From Legionella yabuuchiae (lineage in GTDB: Bacteria > Pseudomonadota > Gammaproteobacteria > Legionellales > Legionellaceae), in assembly GCF_900640115.1 (NCBI RefSeq), contig NZ_CAAAIW010000028.1:1-38414 (forward strand): a stretch of DNA of 38,414 nt. The letters run 5' to 3'. The notes under the pieces were generated by a model. That model had not been told where the DNA came from and did no database searches. It saw only the letters and a program-made list of their open reading frames with translations. A program made the translations under genes and the position numbers. Below, in pieces: positions 19,168-27,414 of the stretch (position 1 is the stretch's first letter; every line of letters starts with the position of its first letter).

Positions 19168-20553
19168 GTGAAGAGAATGCAGACACCACGTAGAAGTTAC
19201 CTAAGTACCGCCATCCTAGCAGCTCTAGCCAGCAGCGCGGTTAATGCCGGCGGATTTTCCTTATATACAGAAGGAAGCGGTGCGGCGATTGGCAATTATG
19301 CAGCCGGTATTGCTGCAGAAGTTGCAGACGCTTCCATTGGTTGGTACAACCCTGCGGGCTTAGTGTTTCTTGATAAAGAACAAGTTGTATTAAGTGGTGT
19401 TGGCGTTTTTCCTAGCACAAAATTAAGTGGGACCAGCACGTTCTCCACTACGGGTTTGCCTCCATACATTCAAACCTTTAGTGGATTAGAAGCTTCAAAA
19501 GATGCCTTGGTTCCAGCCTTTCATTATGCCTTGCCTTTGAACGAGCGCGCGGCCTTTGGTCTTAGCGTGGTTTCTCCTTTTGGTCTTTCTACAGAGTACT
19601 CCACAACGTCTCCTGTTCGCTACGCGGCTACCTTTACGGAGTTATTGACGGTTAACTTATCCCCTGAGTTTGGTTATAAGTTAACAAATAATTTCGCTGT
19701 AGGAGCTGGGTTGGATTGGCAATGGTCGCAAGTAAAATTCAATCGTATGTTAGGCGCTCCAACGGCATTACAAGCCACATTAGTTGCACCCACGGGTTTA
19801 GATTCGCTAAGTTACAATAAAGGGCACTCTACTGGTGTAGGCTTTCATGCTGGGGTACTTGGCATGTTTAATGAGCAGCATACCCGAGTTGGTTTAAATT
19901 ACCAATCGAAAATGCATCATGTGTTCCGTGGGTTTAGTGAATTGCGTGGTCATTTAGCTGACACTATTAATCCTACCTTTACCGATGCGCAAGCTGTTCT
20001 ACGTAGCGATGGTTTATTTAGCAATGAAATTCATTTCCCAGAAGTGATTACCTTAAGTGGTTATCACGATGTAAATGAGAAGTTGGCGTTATTAGGCTCC
20101 GTCGTATTCACGGCTTGGAATGTCTTTGAAGAAACACAGCTCAATAACGTGGCTGGTTTACAAGTTGTAACCAACAGCACCACCGCTCAACACTATAGAG
20201 ACGCTTGGCGTTTTGCCGTTGGGGCAAATTATCATGTGAATGATCAATGGATGATGCGAGCTGGTGGTGGCTATGATCAAACCCCAACCGTTGATGCTGA
20301 ACGTGATGTAAGATTACCTGATGCTAACCGCTGGGCTCTATCTATAGGTTCGCATTACCAGTATAACCCTGCATTAGGGTTTGATATTGGTTATACCTAT
20401 CTATTTGCTGGAAATGAAACGACTGTAAACAAGACTGATTTGCTTGGTACAACATCTTCCTACAATGTGGATGCTCGTGCAAAGCCGCATGCTAATTTAG
20501 TTGGATTACAAGCCGTTTGGACAATCGATCAGGAAGTTGTTAAGACGAAATAA
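19168..20553 (+). CDS. FadL/OmpP1/TodX-family outer-membrane transport protein
   Basis: FadL-family proteins are 14-stranded outer-membrane barrels that import long-chain fatty acids or other hydrophobic compounds. The 461-residue product has a signal peptide cleaved after about VNA, then GGFSLYTEGSGAAIGNY and a WYNPAGLVFLD block, the FadL hatch-domain hallmark. Alternating beta-strand sequence continues to the end. Two starts are credible: GTG 19168 (AGGAG 6 bases upstream) and ATG 19177 (GGGAG 8 bases upstream, leaving MQTPRRSYL as a tighter signal peptide). It has its own promoter and a strong terminator, so it is monocistronic. The substrate is not evident from sequence. Confidence 0.93.
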   Translation: MKRMQTPRRSYLSTAILAALASSAVNAGGFSLYTEGSGAAIGNYAAGIAAEVADASIGWYNPAGLVFLDKEQVVLSGVGVFPSTKLSGTSTFSTTGLPPYIQTFSGLEASKDALVPAFHYALPLNERAAFGLSVVSPFGLSTEYSTTSPVRYAATFTELLTVNLSPEFGYKLTNNFAVGAGLDWQWSQVKFNRMLGAPTALQATLVAPTGLDSLSYNKGHSTGVGFHAGVLGMFNEQHTRVGLNYQSKMHHVFRGFSELRGHLADTINPTFTDAQAVLRSDGLFSNEIHFPEVITLSGYHDVNEKLALLGSVVFTAWNVFEETQLNNVAGLQVVTNSTTAQHYRDAWRFAVGANYHVNDQWMMRAGGGYDQTPTVDAERDVRLPDANRWALSIGSHYQYNPALGFDIGYTYLFAGNETTVNKTDLLGTTSSYNVDARAKPHANLVGLQAVWTIDQEVVKTK

Positions 20554-20560
20554 TGAGTAA

Positions 20561-20590
20561 GCCCGCCACAAATTGTGGCGGGTTCATTTT
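20561..20590. terminator. Bidirectional rho-independent terminator
   Basis: CCCGCCACA and TGTGGCGGG form a perfect 9-bp GC-rich stem with a 3-base loop, followed by TTCATTTT on the plus strand. It lies between the convergent ends of the FadL-type gene and the small exported protein and could serve both. Confidence 0.8.
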
Positions 20591-20984
20591 AAGCTTCTTT
20601 AGTAAAGACAATTTCACCTGGTTTCACAACCGTCATTTTATAACCATTTGCGCTTAATACTTTAGGATTAATGTCTCCATTTTTGAGGTTCATTTCAACA
20701 ATCCCTAAGGTGGTTTGCGGTACGGTATTCAATTTAATTTTAGCCGGACAAATACCTGGTTTTGGTGTGTTCATGCATAAAATTCTGACAGAAACCCAAC
20801 TAACCCGTTTCACAGCCCCTGGCTCTGTGGGCTGCTGCGGTAAATCCAGATTTGGCCCTAAAAAAGCTTGGGTTTGTACATCGGTGTTATTATGACTCAC
20901 TAATTCAGACGGAGGAATCGCAAACGCGATCGCCGCTGATAAACTCAAAGAAGCGCCAATAAGCGCTTTGGTAAATCGTGACAT
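20589..20984 (-). CDS. Small exported protein of unknown function
   Basis: The 131-residue product begins MSRFTKALIGASLSLSAAIA and has a signal peptide ending near AFA, so it is exported. The mature part is about 108 residues with two cysteines nine residues apart (CMNTPKPGIC), which could form a disulfide. No family is recognised. The ATG at 20984 is preferred to a start 7 codons upstream because AGGAGA stands just before it. It converges with the FadL-type gene across a shared terminator and is divergent from queA. A 31-base hairpin (21014-21044) lies upstream. Confidence 0.8.
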   Translation of the reverse strand: MSRFTKALIGASLSLSAAIAFAIPPSELVSHNNTDVQTQAFLGPNLDLPQQPTEPGAVKRVSWVSVRILCMNTPKPGICPAKIKLNTVPQTTLGIVEMNLKNGDINPKVLSANGYKMTVVKPGEIVFTKEA

Positions 20985-21013
20985 AAATCTTCTCCTGATT
21001 AACAAATGGAATG

Positions 21014-21044
21014 CACAATAGCCCCTCTAATATAGGGGATTGTG
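21014..21044. repeat. Inverted repeat in the divergent region before queA
   Basis: CACAAT/ATTGTG (21014-21019, 21039-21044) encloses CCCCT/AGGGG (21022-21026, 21034-21038) around a 7-base loop. It lies 30 bases upstream of the minus-strand exported-protein start. It could be an operator or leader structure; the function is unknown. A second stem, CGCAATCT/AGATTGCG, is at 21104-21121. Confidence 0.4.
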
Positions 21045-21148
21045 TCTTAGGAAACAATCCCTAAGCAAAGAGCTACTCTGGAAAGGATAGAGCGAAGCTA
21101 AGGCGCAATCTAGAGATTGCGGTTTGCATCCCTGATTCATTATATCTC

Positions 21149-21177
21149 TTAACAACACCTGAAATAAAGTTTATAAT
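21149..21177 (+). promoter_or_regulatory. Strong promoter of queA with very short leader
   Basis: TTAACA (21149-21154) and a perfect TATAAT (21172-21177) are spaced by 17 bases. The predicted transcript start, near 21184, is only about 8 bases before the queA ATG at 21192, and no Shine-Dalgarno sequence is visible in that leader. Confidence 0.65.
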
Positions 21178-21191
21178 GAACATTTTGTAAA

Positions 21192-22205
21192 ATGAAACGA
21201 CAAGATTTTTATTTTGAATTACCTGAGAACCTCATTGCTCAATATCCGTTAGATAAGCGTTCTGATTCTCGTCTCTTAACTTATTGCCGCAGGCAAAACG
21301 ATTTTGCTCACCACCAATTTAAATCGGTGGTCGATCTGCTTGAACAAGGCGATCTGTTGGTGATGAACGATAGTCGGGTTATCCCCGCTCGTTTTTATGG
21401 CCACAAACAAAGCGGAGGTAAGGTTGAGTTTTTGGTGGAGCGTATCATTGATTCGCATCAGTTTTGGGCGCATATTAAAGCGAGCAAATCACCAAAAGCC
21501 GGAACTCTGATTGAACTCGACGAAGGATGGAAGGTTGAAATCCTCAACCGTGATGATGATTTATTCTTATGTTCCGTGAATGGTGATGTTGATTTGATGT
21601 TGCATCAAATTGGACATATGCCGCTTCCTCCTTATATTAACCGCAATGATGAAACCTTAGATCTAAATCGTTATCAAACGGTTTATGCACAACATAACGG
21701 CTCAGTTGCAGCCCCTACGGCGGGCTTACATTTTGATGAGCCGTTACTGGCGGCACTTAAAGAAAAGGGGGTTGAAATTGGTTACTCAACCTTGCATGTT
21801 GGAGCGGGTACATTTCGCCCATTGCGTTGTGATGATATTCAAGATCACAAAATGCACCGTGAATTCTTTACCATAAGTGAAACGCTAGCGGATGCTGTTA
21901 ATTGTGCAAAACAAGAAGGTCGTCGTGTGATTGCAGTTGGAACAACGTCGCTAAGAAGCCTTGAGAGTGCAGCAGTCAACGGTAAACTTAAAGCGGAAAG
22001 CCGCGACACAGATATTTTTATTTACCCAGGGTATTCTTTTCAAATTTGTGATGGATTAATAACGAACTTTCATTTACCCGAATCCACGCTGCTCATGCTT
22101 GTAGCAGCCTTTATTGGTTATGAGGCAACTATGGAGATGTATCGCATCGCAATTGAACATCAATATCGATTCTATAGTTACGGAGATGCCTGTTTATTAT
22201 TGTAA
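21192..22205 (+). CDS. queA: S-adenosylmethionine:tRNA ribosyltransferase-isomerase
   Basis: QueA transfers the ribosyl part of SAM to preQ1 in the tRNA anticodon and rearranges it to epoxyqueuosine. At 337 residues the protein is of normal length and starts with the family pattern FYFELPENLIAQYP. It also has the LLVMNDSRVIPAR block, the LPLPPYI-type segment (MPLPPYINR), QTVYAQHNGSVAAPTAGLH and LITNFHLPESTLLMLV. It leads the cluster queA - tgt-like - yajC - secD - secF, the common gammaproteobacterial order, except that the second gene here is unusual. Confidence 0.97.
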   Translation: MKRQDFYFELPENLIAQYPLDKRSDSRLLTYCRRQNDFAHHQFKSVVDLLEQGDLLVMNDSRVIPARFYGHKQSGGKVEFLVERIIDSHQFWAHIKASKSPKAGTLIELDEGWKVEILNRDDDLFLCSVNGDVDLMLHQIGHMPLPPYINRNDETLDLNRYQTVYAQHNGSVAAPTAGLHFDEPLLAALKEKGVEIGYSTLHVGAGTFRPLRCDDIQDHKMHREFFTISETLADAVNCAKQEGRRVIAVGTTSLRSLESAAVNGKLKAESRDTDIFIYPGYSFQICDGLITNFHLPESTLLMLVAAFIGYEATMEMYRIAIEHQYRFYSYGDACLLL

Positions 22206-22230
22206 CTCGCTGCTAACGTTTTTCTTTTAT

Positions 22231-22345
22231 CGTAGCTGCTCTCCCCCTGACGACTTCCTGCGGCTTGACCGCAGGATCCAGCGATGTAGAAAGATTCCTG
22301 GATCTCACGATTAAGCCGGGGGAGGTGAGCTGGGTGAGCAGTTAT
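22231..22345. repeat. Palindromic repeat between queA and the tgt-like gene
   Basis: The outer arms CTGCTC and GAGCAG (22236-22241, 22336-22341), then CTCCCCC/GGGGGAG (22241-22247, 22318-22324), enclose a perfect hairpin CCTGCGG/CCGCAGG (22257-22263, 22269-22275) and a GATCCAG/CTGGATC pair. There is no coding sequence. It resembles small dispersed palindromic repeats and splits an operon whose genes are normally adjacent. Confidence 0.6.
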
Positions 22346-22378
22346 CTTTTATCCTAGGTTTATTATGGAACATAATCT

Positions 22379-23227
22379 ATGAGTCAACACAAAACGTTTG
22401 AAACAACTCAATTTGTCCCGATTATCTCTACCGAGGCGGGGAGCGCATTAACGGCTGAAAGTTGGGCAAACTCTGGGATTCAGTTGTTGTCTTGCTCATT
22501 AGAAACTTTGTTAATGAAACCAGGGTATGACGCGCTGTTAACCTTACCTTCTCTTAAGAACTATTTAGGTGCGCCAACTCAAATTGTATTAAATGCTTCA
22601 TTACCTCAAGGAAAACGCAATGTATGCTACACGGTTCGCTCCACTTATGATGGTAAGATTACTCGTCTTAGTCTTGAACAATTAATTACCTTAGCCTGCT
22701 CTTTAGAGCCGGATATTCTAATTTTGCCTACTCTTTCAAGAAGCCAGTTTGAATCGATTCAATCTCTTTTGCCCAATCATAAGCCAATTTTTCTCTCATT
22801 ATCGGATTCTAAGCTGCCTCCTCAATTTGGTTACTATCAACAAGTTGATGAGAATGAATCTGCAGATAATTTTCAGTTACAACACTTCACTAAACCCAGT
22901 TATTTATCGGGGGAATTTAGCCTTGATGAGCTGAAAAAGCTTGATGAAAAAGGGGTATCCTATCTGGAGTCGGATAAACCGGCTTTTGATGCCTTGCATG
23001 GTAGGCTTTACACAGAAGTAGGGATGCTTGATATTACAGAAAAGGCCAACGAATTTGATTTTGAACCAATTGATGAGCATTGCACTTGCACCAGTTGTTA
23101 TGAAGGATTAACACGTGCCTATTTTCACCATTTATTCGCTCAAACGCCTCTTTTGTGTCAGCGCTTGTTAATCGAGCATAACATTCATTATACAAACGCC
23201 ACGTTGGCAGCAATCTTCAGAGGTTAG
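22379..23227 (+). CDS. Tgt-like protein with zinc site but apparently without catalytic aspartates
   Basis: This gene occupies the usual place of tgt (tRNA-guanine transglycosylase) but encodes 282 residues, against about 370-380 normally. The C-terminus is clearly Tgt: Cys235, Cys237 and Cys240 (CTCTSC), TRAYFHHL, and His267 in EHNIHY align with the zinc ligands and nearby helix. The N-terminal part can be aligned loosely (FVPIISTEAG to the family's TPVFMPVGT). The SGGFQ block with the catalytic Asp is missing, and the stretch normally holding the nucleophile Asp reads LESDKPAF. The frame is intact, so the protein is probably maintained. It may be a non-catalytic partner comparable to eukaryotic QTRT2, or a divergent enzyme. 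Whether a full Tgt exists elsewhere cannot be seen here. Confidence 0.8.
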   Translation: MSQHKTFETTQFVPIISTEAGSALTAESWANSGIQLLSCSLETLLMKPGYDALLTLPSLKNYLGAPTQIVLNASLPQGKRNVCYTVRSTYDGKITRLSLEQLITLACSLEPDILILPTLSRSQFESIQSLLPNHKPIFLSLSDSKLPPQFGYYQQVDENESADNFQLQHFTKPSYLSGEFSLDELKKLDEKGVSYLESDKPAFDALHGRLYTEVGMLDITEKANEFDFEPIDEHCTCTSCYEGLTRAYFHHLFAQTPLLCQRLLIEHNIHYTNATLAAIFRG

Positions 23228-23237
23228 TTCACTAGAC

Positions 23238-23399
23238 GTGAACAATCTGGGATGGTTGACCGCAGCATTCACTGTAAACGTTATTTTAGACTTCTGCGGC
23301 GCTTCACAGGAAAAAGTAGCAAAGTTAAGACAATCCATTTACGCCAGGTCTAAATATCGATATTATGTCACGCAAATTATTCTAGAAAAAAGCGGTTAA
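23238..23399 (+). CDS. Possible small ORF after the tgt-like gene
   Basis: A GTG-initiated frame of 53 codons encodes a peptide ending YVTQIILEKSG. It has mixed hydrophobic and basic composition and reads like protein, but there is no clear ribosome binding site and no recognised family. Its stop codon falls inside the left arm of the following hairpin. It may equally be noncoding. Confidence 0.22.
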   Translation: MNNLGWLTAAFTVNVILDFCGASQEKVAKLRQSIYARSKYRYYVTQIILEKSG

Positions 23400-23452
23400 G
23401 TCCGTAGCGAGCACCCTTAGCTTTCGTAGCAGGACTTAACCGCTTTTTCTAG
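23382..23452. terminator. Long-stem hairpin, probable bidirectional terminator before yajC
   Basis: CTAGAAAAAAGCGGTTAAG plus TCC (23382-23403) is mirrored at 23432-23452 with one unpaired A, a stem of about 21 bp around a 28-base loop. The A-run on one side and T-run on the other fit a bidirectional intrinsic terminator. It would separate the tgt-like gene from yajC-secD-secF. Confidence 0.65.
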
Positions 23453-23497
23453 GATTATAACCGTACGACGTATTGTATTTGTATAGAGGAGAACCAC

Positions 23498-23830
23498 ATG
23501 AGTTTTTTTATTAGTAACGCTATGGCGGCTCAAGCGGGCCAACCAGCACAGGCCGATGGCACGTTTTCATTAATTATGATTGCAGCCATTTTTGTTTTAT
23601 TCTATTTTATGCTCATCCGCCCTCAAAACAAGCGCGCCAAAGAGCACCGCGAATTAATCAGCAATTTAAAAAAAGGCGATGAAATCATCACCAGCGGGGG
23701 TGTTCTTGCTAAAGTTACTGCTTTAGAAGAGCAATATATTAAAGCCAATATCGCTGAAGGAATCGAAATTAATATCCAACGAACTGCCGTAAGCGCTGTA
23801 TTGCCCAAGGGAACTTTGAAATCACTTTAA
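23498..23830 (+). CDS. yajC: Preprotein translocase accessory subunit YajC
   Basis: YajC associates with SecD and SecF at the inner membrane. The 110-residue product has one transmembrane helix (about residues 22-41) followed by the family signature FYFMLIRPQNKRAKEH and the basic-acidic domain containing LKKGDEIITSGG. A strong ribosome site (GAGGAG, 9 bases before ATG 23498) fixes the start. It is separated from secD by 21 bases. Confidence 0.97.
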   Translation: MSFFISNAMAAQAGQPAQADGTFSLIMIAAIFVLFYFMLIRPQNKRAKEHRELISNLKKGDEIITSGGVLAKVTALEEQYIKANIAEGIEINIQRTAVSAVLPKGTLKSL

Positions 23831-23851
23831 GTTTGTCGTAGAGACCCACCC

Positions 23852-25708
23852 ATGCAAAATAAATACCCACTTTGGAAAAACCTGATGTTGGTGTTCATCA
23901 CCGTCATTGGTCTGATTTACGCGATCCCTAACTTGTATAGCGAAGATCCTGTCGTCCAGGTATCTTCTGAAAAAACAGTGGATCCACAACAGTTAGAACA
24001 GGAAGTAAAAAGCTTACTTGAAAAAGCTAAGCTAAAGTATCTTGGTATTGAAACGCGAAAAGATGGCATTGAAGTCCGCTTTGCATCGACTGATACTCAA
24101 TTGTTGGCCAAGGATGTGATTCGAAGCGGTTTAGATAAAGACTATACCGTGGCATTGAATCTGGCATCATCAACGCCATCTTGGTTAATAGCTATTGGCG
24201 CTGAACCAATGAAGCAGGGGTTGGATTTGCGGGGTGGAGTGCATTTCTTATTAGAAGTGGATGTGGATAGCGTGATTAATCGCCGCTATGAAGGGATCAT
24301 GAAAAGCATCAGTCAGAATTTACGCGAGGCGGGTGTTCGCTATTCTGGCATACGATACCTGGCAGATAAGGGCGTAAAGATTCATTTTCGTAATCAAGAT
24401 GCTCTGGAAAGCGCTTACACAGAGCTCAATGATAAAATGCCAGGACTGAATTTTACAAAATCTAAAATCACGATGGATCTTACCGCTAGCTTAACGCCTA
24501 GTGAACTCAGTACCATCCGTCAAAATACTATCGAACAAACCATGAGTATTCTTCGTAATCGAGTGAATGAGCTTGGTGTTGGAGAAGCGGTAGTACAGCA
24601 ACAGGGTGCGACTCGCGTAGCGGTTGATTTACCAGGAATTCAAGATGCGGCACGCGCGAAGCAAATTCTTGGAGGAACCGCCACCTTACAATTCCATTTG
24701 GTCGATCAAGAACATGACGCCCAGATTGCTAAACAAACCGGTGCTGTTCCGGTTAACAGTAAATTATACATGATGGATGGACAGCCCATTTTATTAAAAC
24801 GGCAAGTTGTCCTAAGTGGTGATTCGATTACTAGCGCCGTCTCCAGTTTTGATCAGCAAACTGCATCACCCGCTGTACAAGTTCAGCTTGGCGGTGGTGG
24901 TGAAACCTTCTTTACCAAAGTTACTCGTGAAAACATTGGTAAGCGAATGGCTATTGTATTTGTTGAAAGCAAAACGAGACTGGAAGAAGTTGGTGGCGTG
25001 ACAAAACGCGTTACCACGCGCGAAGAACGGGTTATTAGCGCTCCTGTTATTCAAAATGCCCTGGGAAATAATTTTCAAATCACGGGTCTTAAAGACACCA
25101 AAGAAGCGAGTAACTTGTCGTTACTGTTAAGAGCAGGAGCTTTGCCTGCGGCTATTTATCCTATTGAAGAGCGAACTGTTGGGCCAACGCTTGGTAAAGA
25201 AAATATTCGTCGTGGAATCATCTCTCTTGAGGTGGGTATGGGATTGATTTTAATCACCATGATTGTGTATTACCGCTTCTTTGGCCTAGTTGCCAATATT
25301 GCTTTGTTGCTAAACTTGGTGTTGTTATGCGCTGTCTTATCGTTGATAGGTGCGACGCTAACCCTTCCTGGTATTGCAGGGATTGTATTAACTGTGGGGA
25401 TGGCTGTTGATGCGAACGTATTGATCTATGAACGAATCCGCGAAGAATTACGAAATGGGTTATCACCGCAGGCAGCCATTTTTGCAGGATATGATAGAGC
25501 ATTTGCCACCATTATTGATGCCAATATTACAACGCTTATTGTTGGTTTAGTCTTGTTTGCAATAGGAACGGGTCCCGTGCGGGGGTTTGCGATTACGTTA
25601 TCCATTGGATTACTGACATCTATGTTAACCGGCGTGACCTTTACACGAGCCATTGTAAATTGGTATTACGGCGGGAGAAATGTTAAAAAATTATCAATTG
25701 GGATTTAG
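23852..25708 (+). CDS. secD: Protein translocase subunit SecD
   Basis: SecD works with SecF to drive late steps of Sec export using the proton gradient. The 618-residue product has an N-terminal transmembrane helix, a large periplasmic region with GLDLRGGVHFLLEVD near 125-140, and five C-terminal transmembrane helices from about residue 450. The TVGMAVDANVLIYERIREE motif is in the membrane domain. Length and order match gammaproteobacterial SecD. It follows yajC closely and precedes secF after 121 bases. Confidence 0.98.
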   Translation: MQNKYPLWKNLMLVFITVIGLIYAIPNLYSEDPVVQVSSEKTVDPQQLEQEVKSLLEKAKLKYLGIETRKDGIEVRFASTDTQLLAKDVIRSGLDKDYTVALNLASSTPSWLIAIGAEPMKQGLDLRGGVHFLLEVDVDSVINRRYEGIMKSISQNLREAGVRYSGIRYLADKGVKIHFRNQDALESAYTELNDKMPGLNFTKSKITMDLTASLTPSELSTIRQNTIEQTMSILRNRVNELGVGEAVVQQQGATRVAVDLPGIQDAARAKQILGGTATLQFHLVDQEHDAQIAKQTGAVPVNSKLYMMDGQPILLKRQVVLSGDSITSAVSSFDQQTASPAVQVQLGGGGETFFTKVTRENIGKRMAIVFVESKTRLEEVGGVTKRVTTREERVISAPVIQNALGNNFQITGLKDTKEASNLSLLLRAGALPAAIYPIEERTVGPTLGKENIRRGIISLEVGMGLILITMIVYYRFFGLVANIALLLNLVLLCAVLSLIGATLTLPGIAGIVLTVGMAVDANVLIYERIREELRNGLSPQAAIFAGYDRAFATIIDANITTLIVGLVLFAIGTGPVRGFAITLSIGLLTSMLTGVTFTRAIVNWYYGGRNVKKLSIGI

Positions 25709-25753
25709 GGGCGCACCAATCAATAATTTGCCCTTTGCAAGAAGCGACCGTAA

Positions 25754-25793
25754 GAGAGCATCTGACGATAGACTTTGTCTGCACAGAGCTCTC
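25754..25793. repeat. Stem-loop between secD and secF
   Basis: GAGAGC (25754-25759) pairs with GCTCTC (25788-25793), and the interior holds AGAC-TTT-GTCT. The gap is 121 bases, long for a secD-secF junction. With no T-run it is more likely an mRNA-stabilising or processing structure than a terminator. Confidence 0.4.
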
Positions 25794-25829
25794 AAGGCGA
25801 TAATCACAGTTTTCAAAAGAGAGGTTTAG

Positions 25830-26747
25830 ATGGAATTATTTAATCCAAATTCCAATGTAGATTTTATGGGAGCACGCAAATGGACCGCGCTGTTTTCTAT
25901 TTTGATTTTTATTGTTTCCATATCCGCGCTGGTGATTAATGGCTTACATTGGGGGCTCGATTTTACGGGTGGAACGCAAATAGAGGTCTCTTATAAACAG
26001 GCTGCCAATCTTCCTGAAATACGTGAAAAACTGTTTGATGCTGGCTTCAAAGAAGCTCAGGTCGTTAGCTATGGCACATCAAAAGACGTTTTAATCAGCA
26101 TCGCACCTAGAACCGATATTGATCAAACCCTATTGGTGGACAAAGTTATGGAAAAACTACCTGGAGCGACTAAGCAGCGGGTAGAATTTGTAGGGCCTCA
26201 AGTTGGAAAAGAACTGGCAACCAAAGGAGCTTTAGCAATAATTGTCTCTTTACTTGGAACAATGATTTATATTGCTCTACGTTTTGAGTATCGCTTGGCA
26301 TTTAGCTCAGCGGTAGCCCTAGTTCATGATCCCGTGCTGATTTTAGGGGTATTCGCCATGTTTGGGGTCGAGTTTGATCTTAAGGCCCTGGCAGGATTAT
26401 TAGCCGTGATTGGATACTCTCTCAACGACACGATCGTTGTATTTGATCGCGTGCGTGAGAATTTTATTAAAATACGTCGAGCCAGCCCTGTGGAAGTTAT
26501 GAATACGTCCATTAACCAAACCCTGTCACGAACCATCATGACGTCTGTGCTGACCTTGTTCGTAGTGGTTTCATTGTTTATTTACGGTGGTGAATCAATT
26601 CACGGGTTTGCTTTAGCGCTGATTATTGGTATCGTGATTGGAACTTATTCATCCATTTATGTTGCAGGGGCTTTAGCGGTAAGCATGGGGCTGGATAGAA
26701 AAGACTTTATGCCCGTGCAACGCAAAGAAATCGACGAGCGCCCATAA
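25830..26747 (+). CDS. secF: Protein translocase subunit SecF
   Basis: SecF is the partner of SecD in the proton-driven export accessory complex. The 305-residue product has six predicted transmembrane helices, the GLDFTGGTQIEV motif near 48-59 after the first helix, and the conserved YSLNDTIVVFDRVREN block near 190-207. AGAGG about 8 bases before the ATG supports the start. It is the last gene of the cluster. Confidence 0.98.
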   Translation: MELFNPNSNVDFMGARKWTALFSILIFIVSISALVINGLHWGLDFTGGTQIEVSYKQAANLPEIREKLFDAGFKEAQVVSYGTSKDVLISIAPRTDIDQTLLVDKVMEKLPGATKQRVEFVGPQVGKELATKGALAIIVSLLGTMIYIALRFEYRLAFSSAVALVHDPVLILGVFAMFGVEFDLKALAGLLAVIGYSLNDTIVVFDRVRENFIKIRRASPVEVMNTSINQTLSRTIMTSVLTLFVVVSLFIYGGESIHGFALALIIGIVIGTYSSIYVAGALAVSMGLDRKDFMPVQRKEIDERP

Positions 26748-26789
26748 TTCAACCATCATTAAAAAAACCTAGCTTGTGGCTGGTACTCC

Positions 26790-26985
26790 TGGATTGCTTA
26801 AGCCGCAAGCGACTTCGCAAAGACAACTAAGCCATGTGTGTCGCTTAGCATTAGCATCATGGCTAGTTTACTCCTAAAGTCGTTCCGTCATTGCGAACCA
26901 GCCAAGCTGGTGTGGTAATCCAGAGATCTCGGCCAGAACGTTTTGATCGTTTCGGCTGTACGTGGCTTTGCAATGACGAATCGAT
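26790..26985. repeat. Composite palindromic repeat between secF and phhB
   Basis: CGTCATTGC (26886-26894) is mirrored by GCAATGACG (26970-26978). Inside, ACCAGC-CAA-GCTGGT (26897-26911) forms a hairpin. To the left, CCTGGATTGCTTAAG relates to the TAATCCAG side of the right half. Bases such as GCAATCCAG/CTGGATTGC also occur in the 11721-11813 element, suggesting one repeat family. It fills most of the 299-base gap between convergent secF and phhB. Confidence 0.6.
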
Positions 26986-27046
26986 ATTTCTGATGTTTTG
27001 CTACCCCTTGCTGCTGAATTATGGTTACAGCCCAGTGCCGCTGGAA

Positions 27047-27388
27047 CTAATCTTCTAGCAACTTGTCGATTTTAGCAGCGCAGATGAAATCGTTTTGGGT
27101 TAAGCCGTCTAATGCATGCGTGGTAAACGTTACATTGCAATAATTATATCCAACTTCTAGATCAGGGTGATGATTCTCAATATTTGCTATCCAAGCTACC
27201 GCATTGACAAAGGCCATGGTTTCATAAAAGTTCTTAAAGGAAAACTTGCGATGAATCTGCTTATGATTAAGAGATACCTCCCAGGAGTCATGCAATTGGG
27301 GCATGAGATTGTTAATTTGTTCAGCGTTTAAAGCCGATCCTATGCCTTCGCATGATTCGCAATGTTTAGCGCTTAAATCACTGGTCAT
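27047..27388 (-). CDS. phhB: Pterin-4a-carbinolamine dehydratase
   Basis: PhhB recycles the 4a-hydroxy-tetrahydropterin produced by phenylalanine hydroxylase. The 113-residue protein has the family motif ENHHPDLEVGYNYCNVTFTTH with its active-site histidines (HHPD) near 70, and a normal length. AAGGA sits 7 bases before the ATG at 27388. It lies 26 bases downstream of hisC on the same strand, so the two are probably co-transcribed. No phenylalanine hydroxylase gene is in the window. Confidence 0.93.
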   Translation of the reverse strand: MTSDLSAKHCESCEGIGSALNAEQINNLMPQLHDSWEVSLNHKQIHRKFSFKNFYETMAFVNAVAWIANIENHHPDLEVGYNYCNVTFTTHALDGLTQNDFICAAKIDKLLED

Positions 27389-27414
27389 ATTTTTTCCTTA
27401 GTGCAATATCGTTG

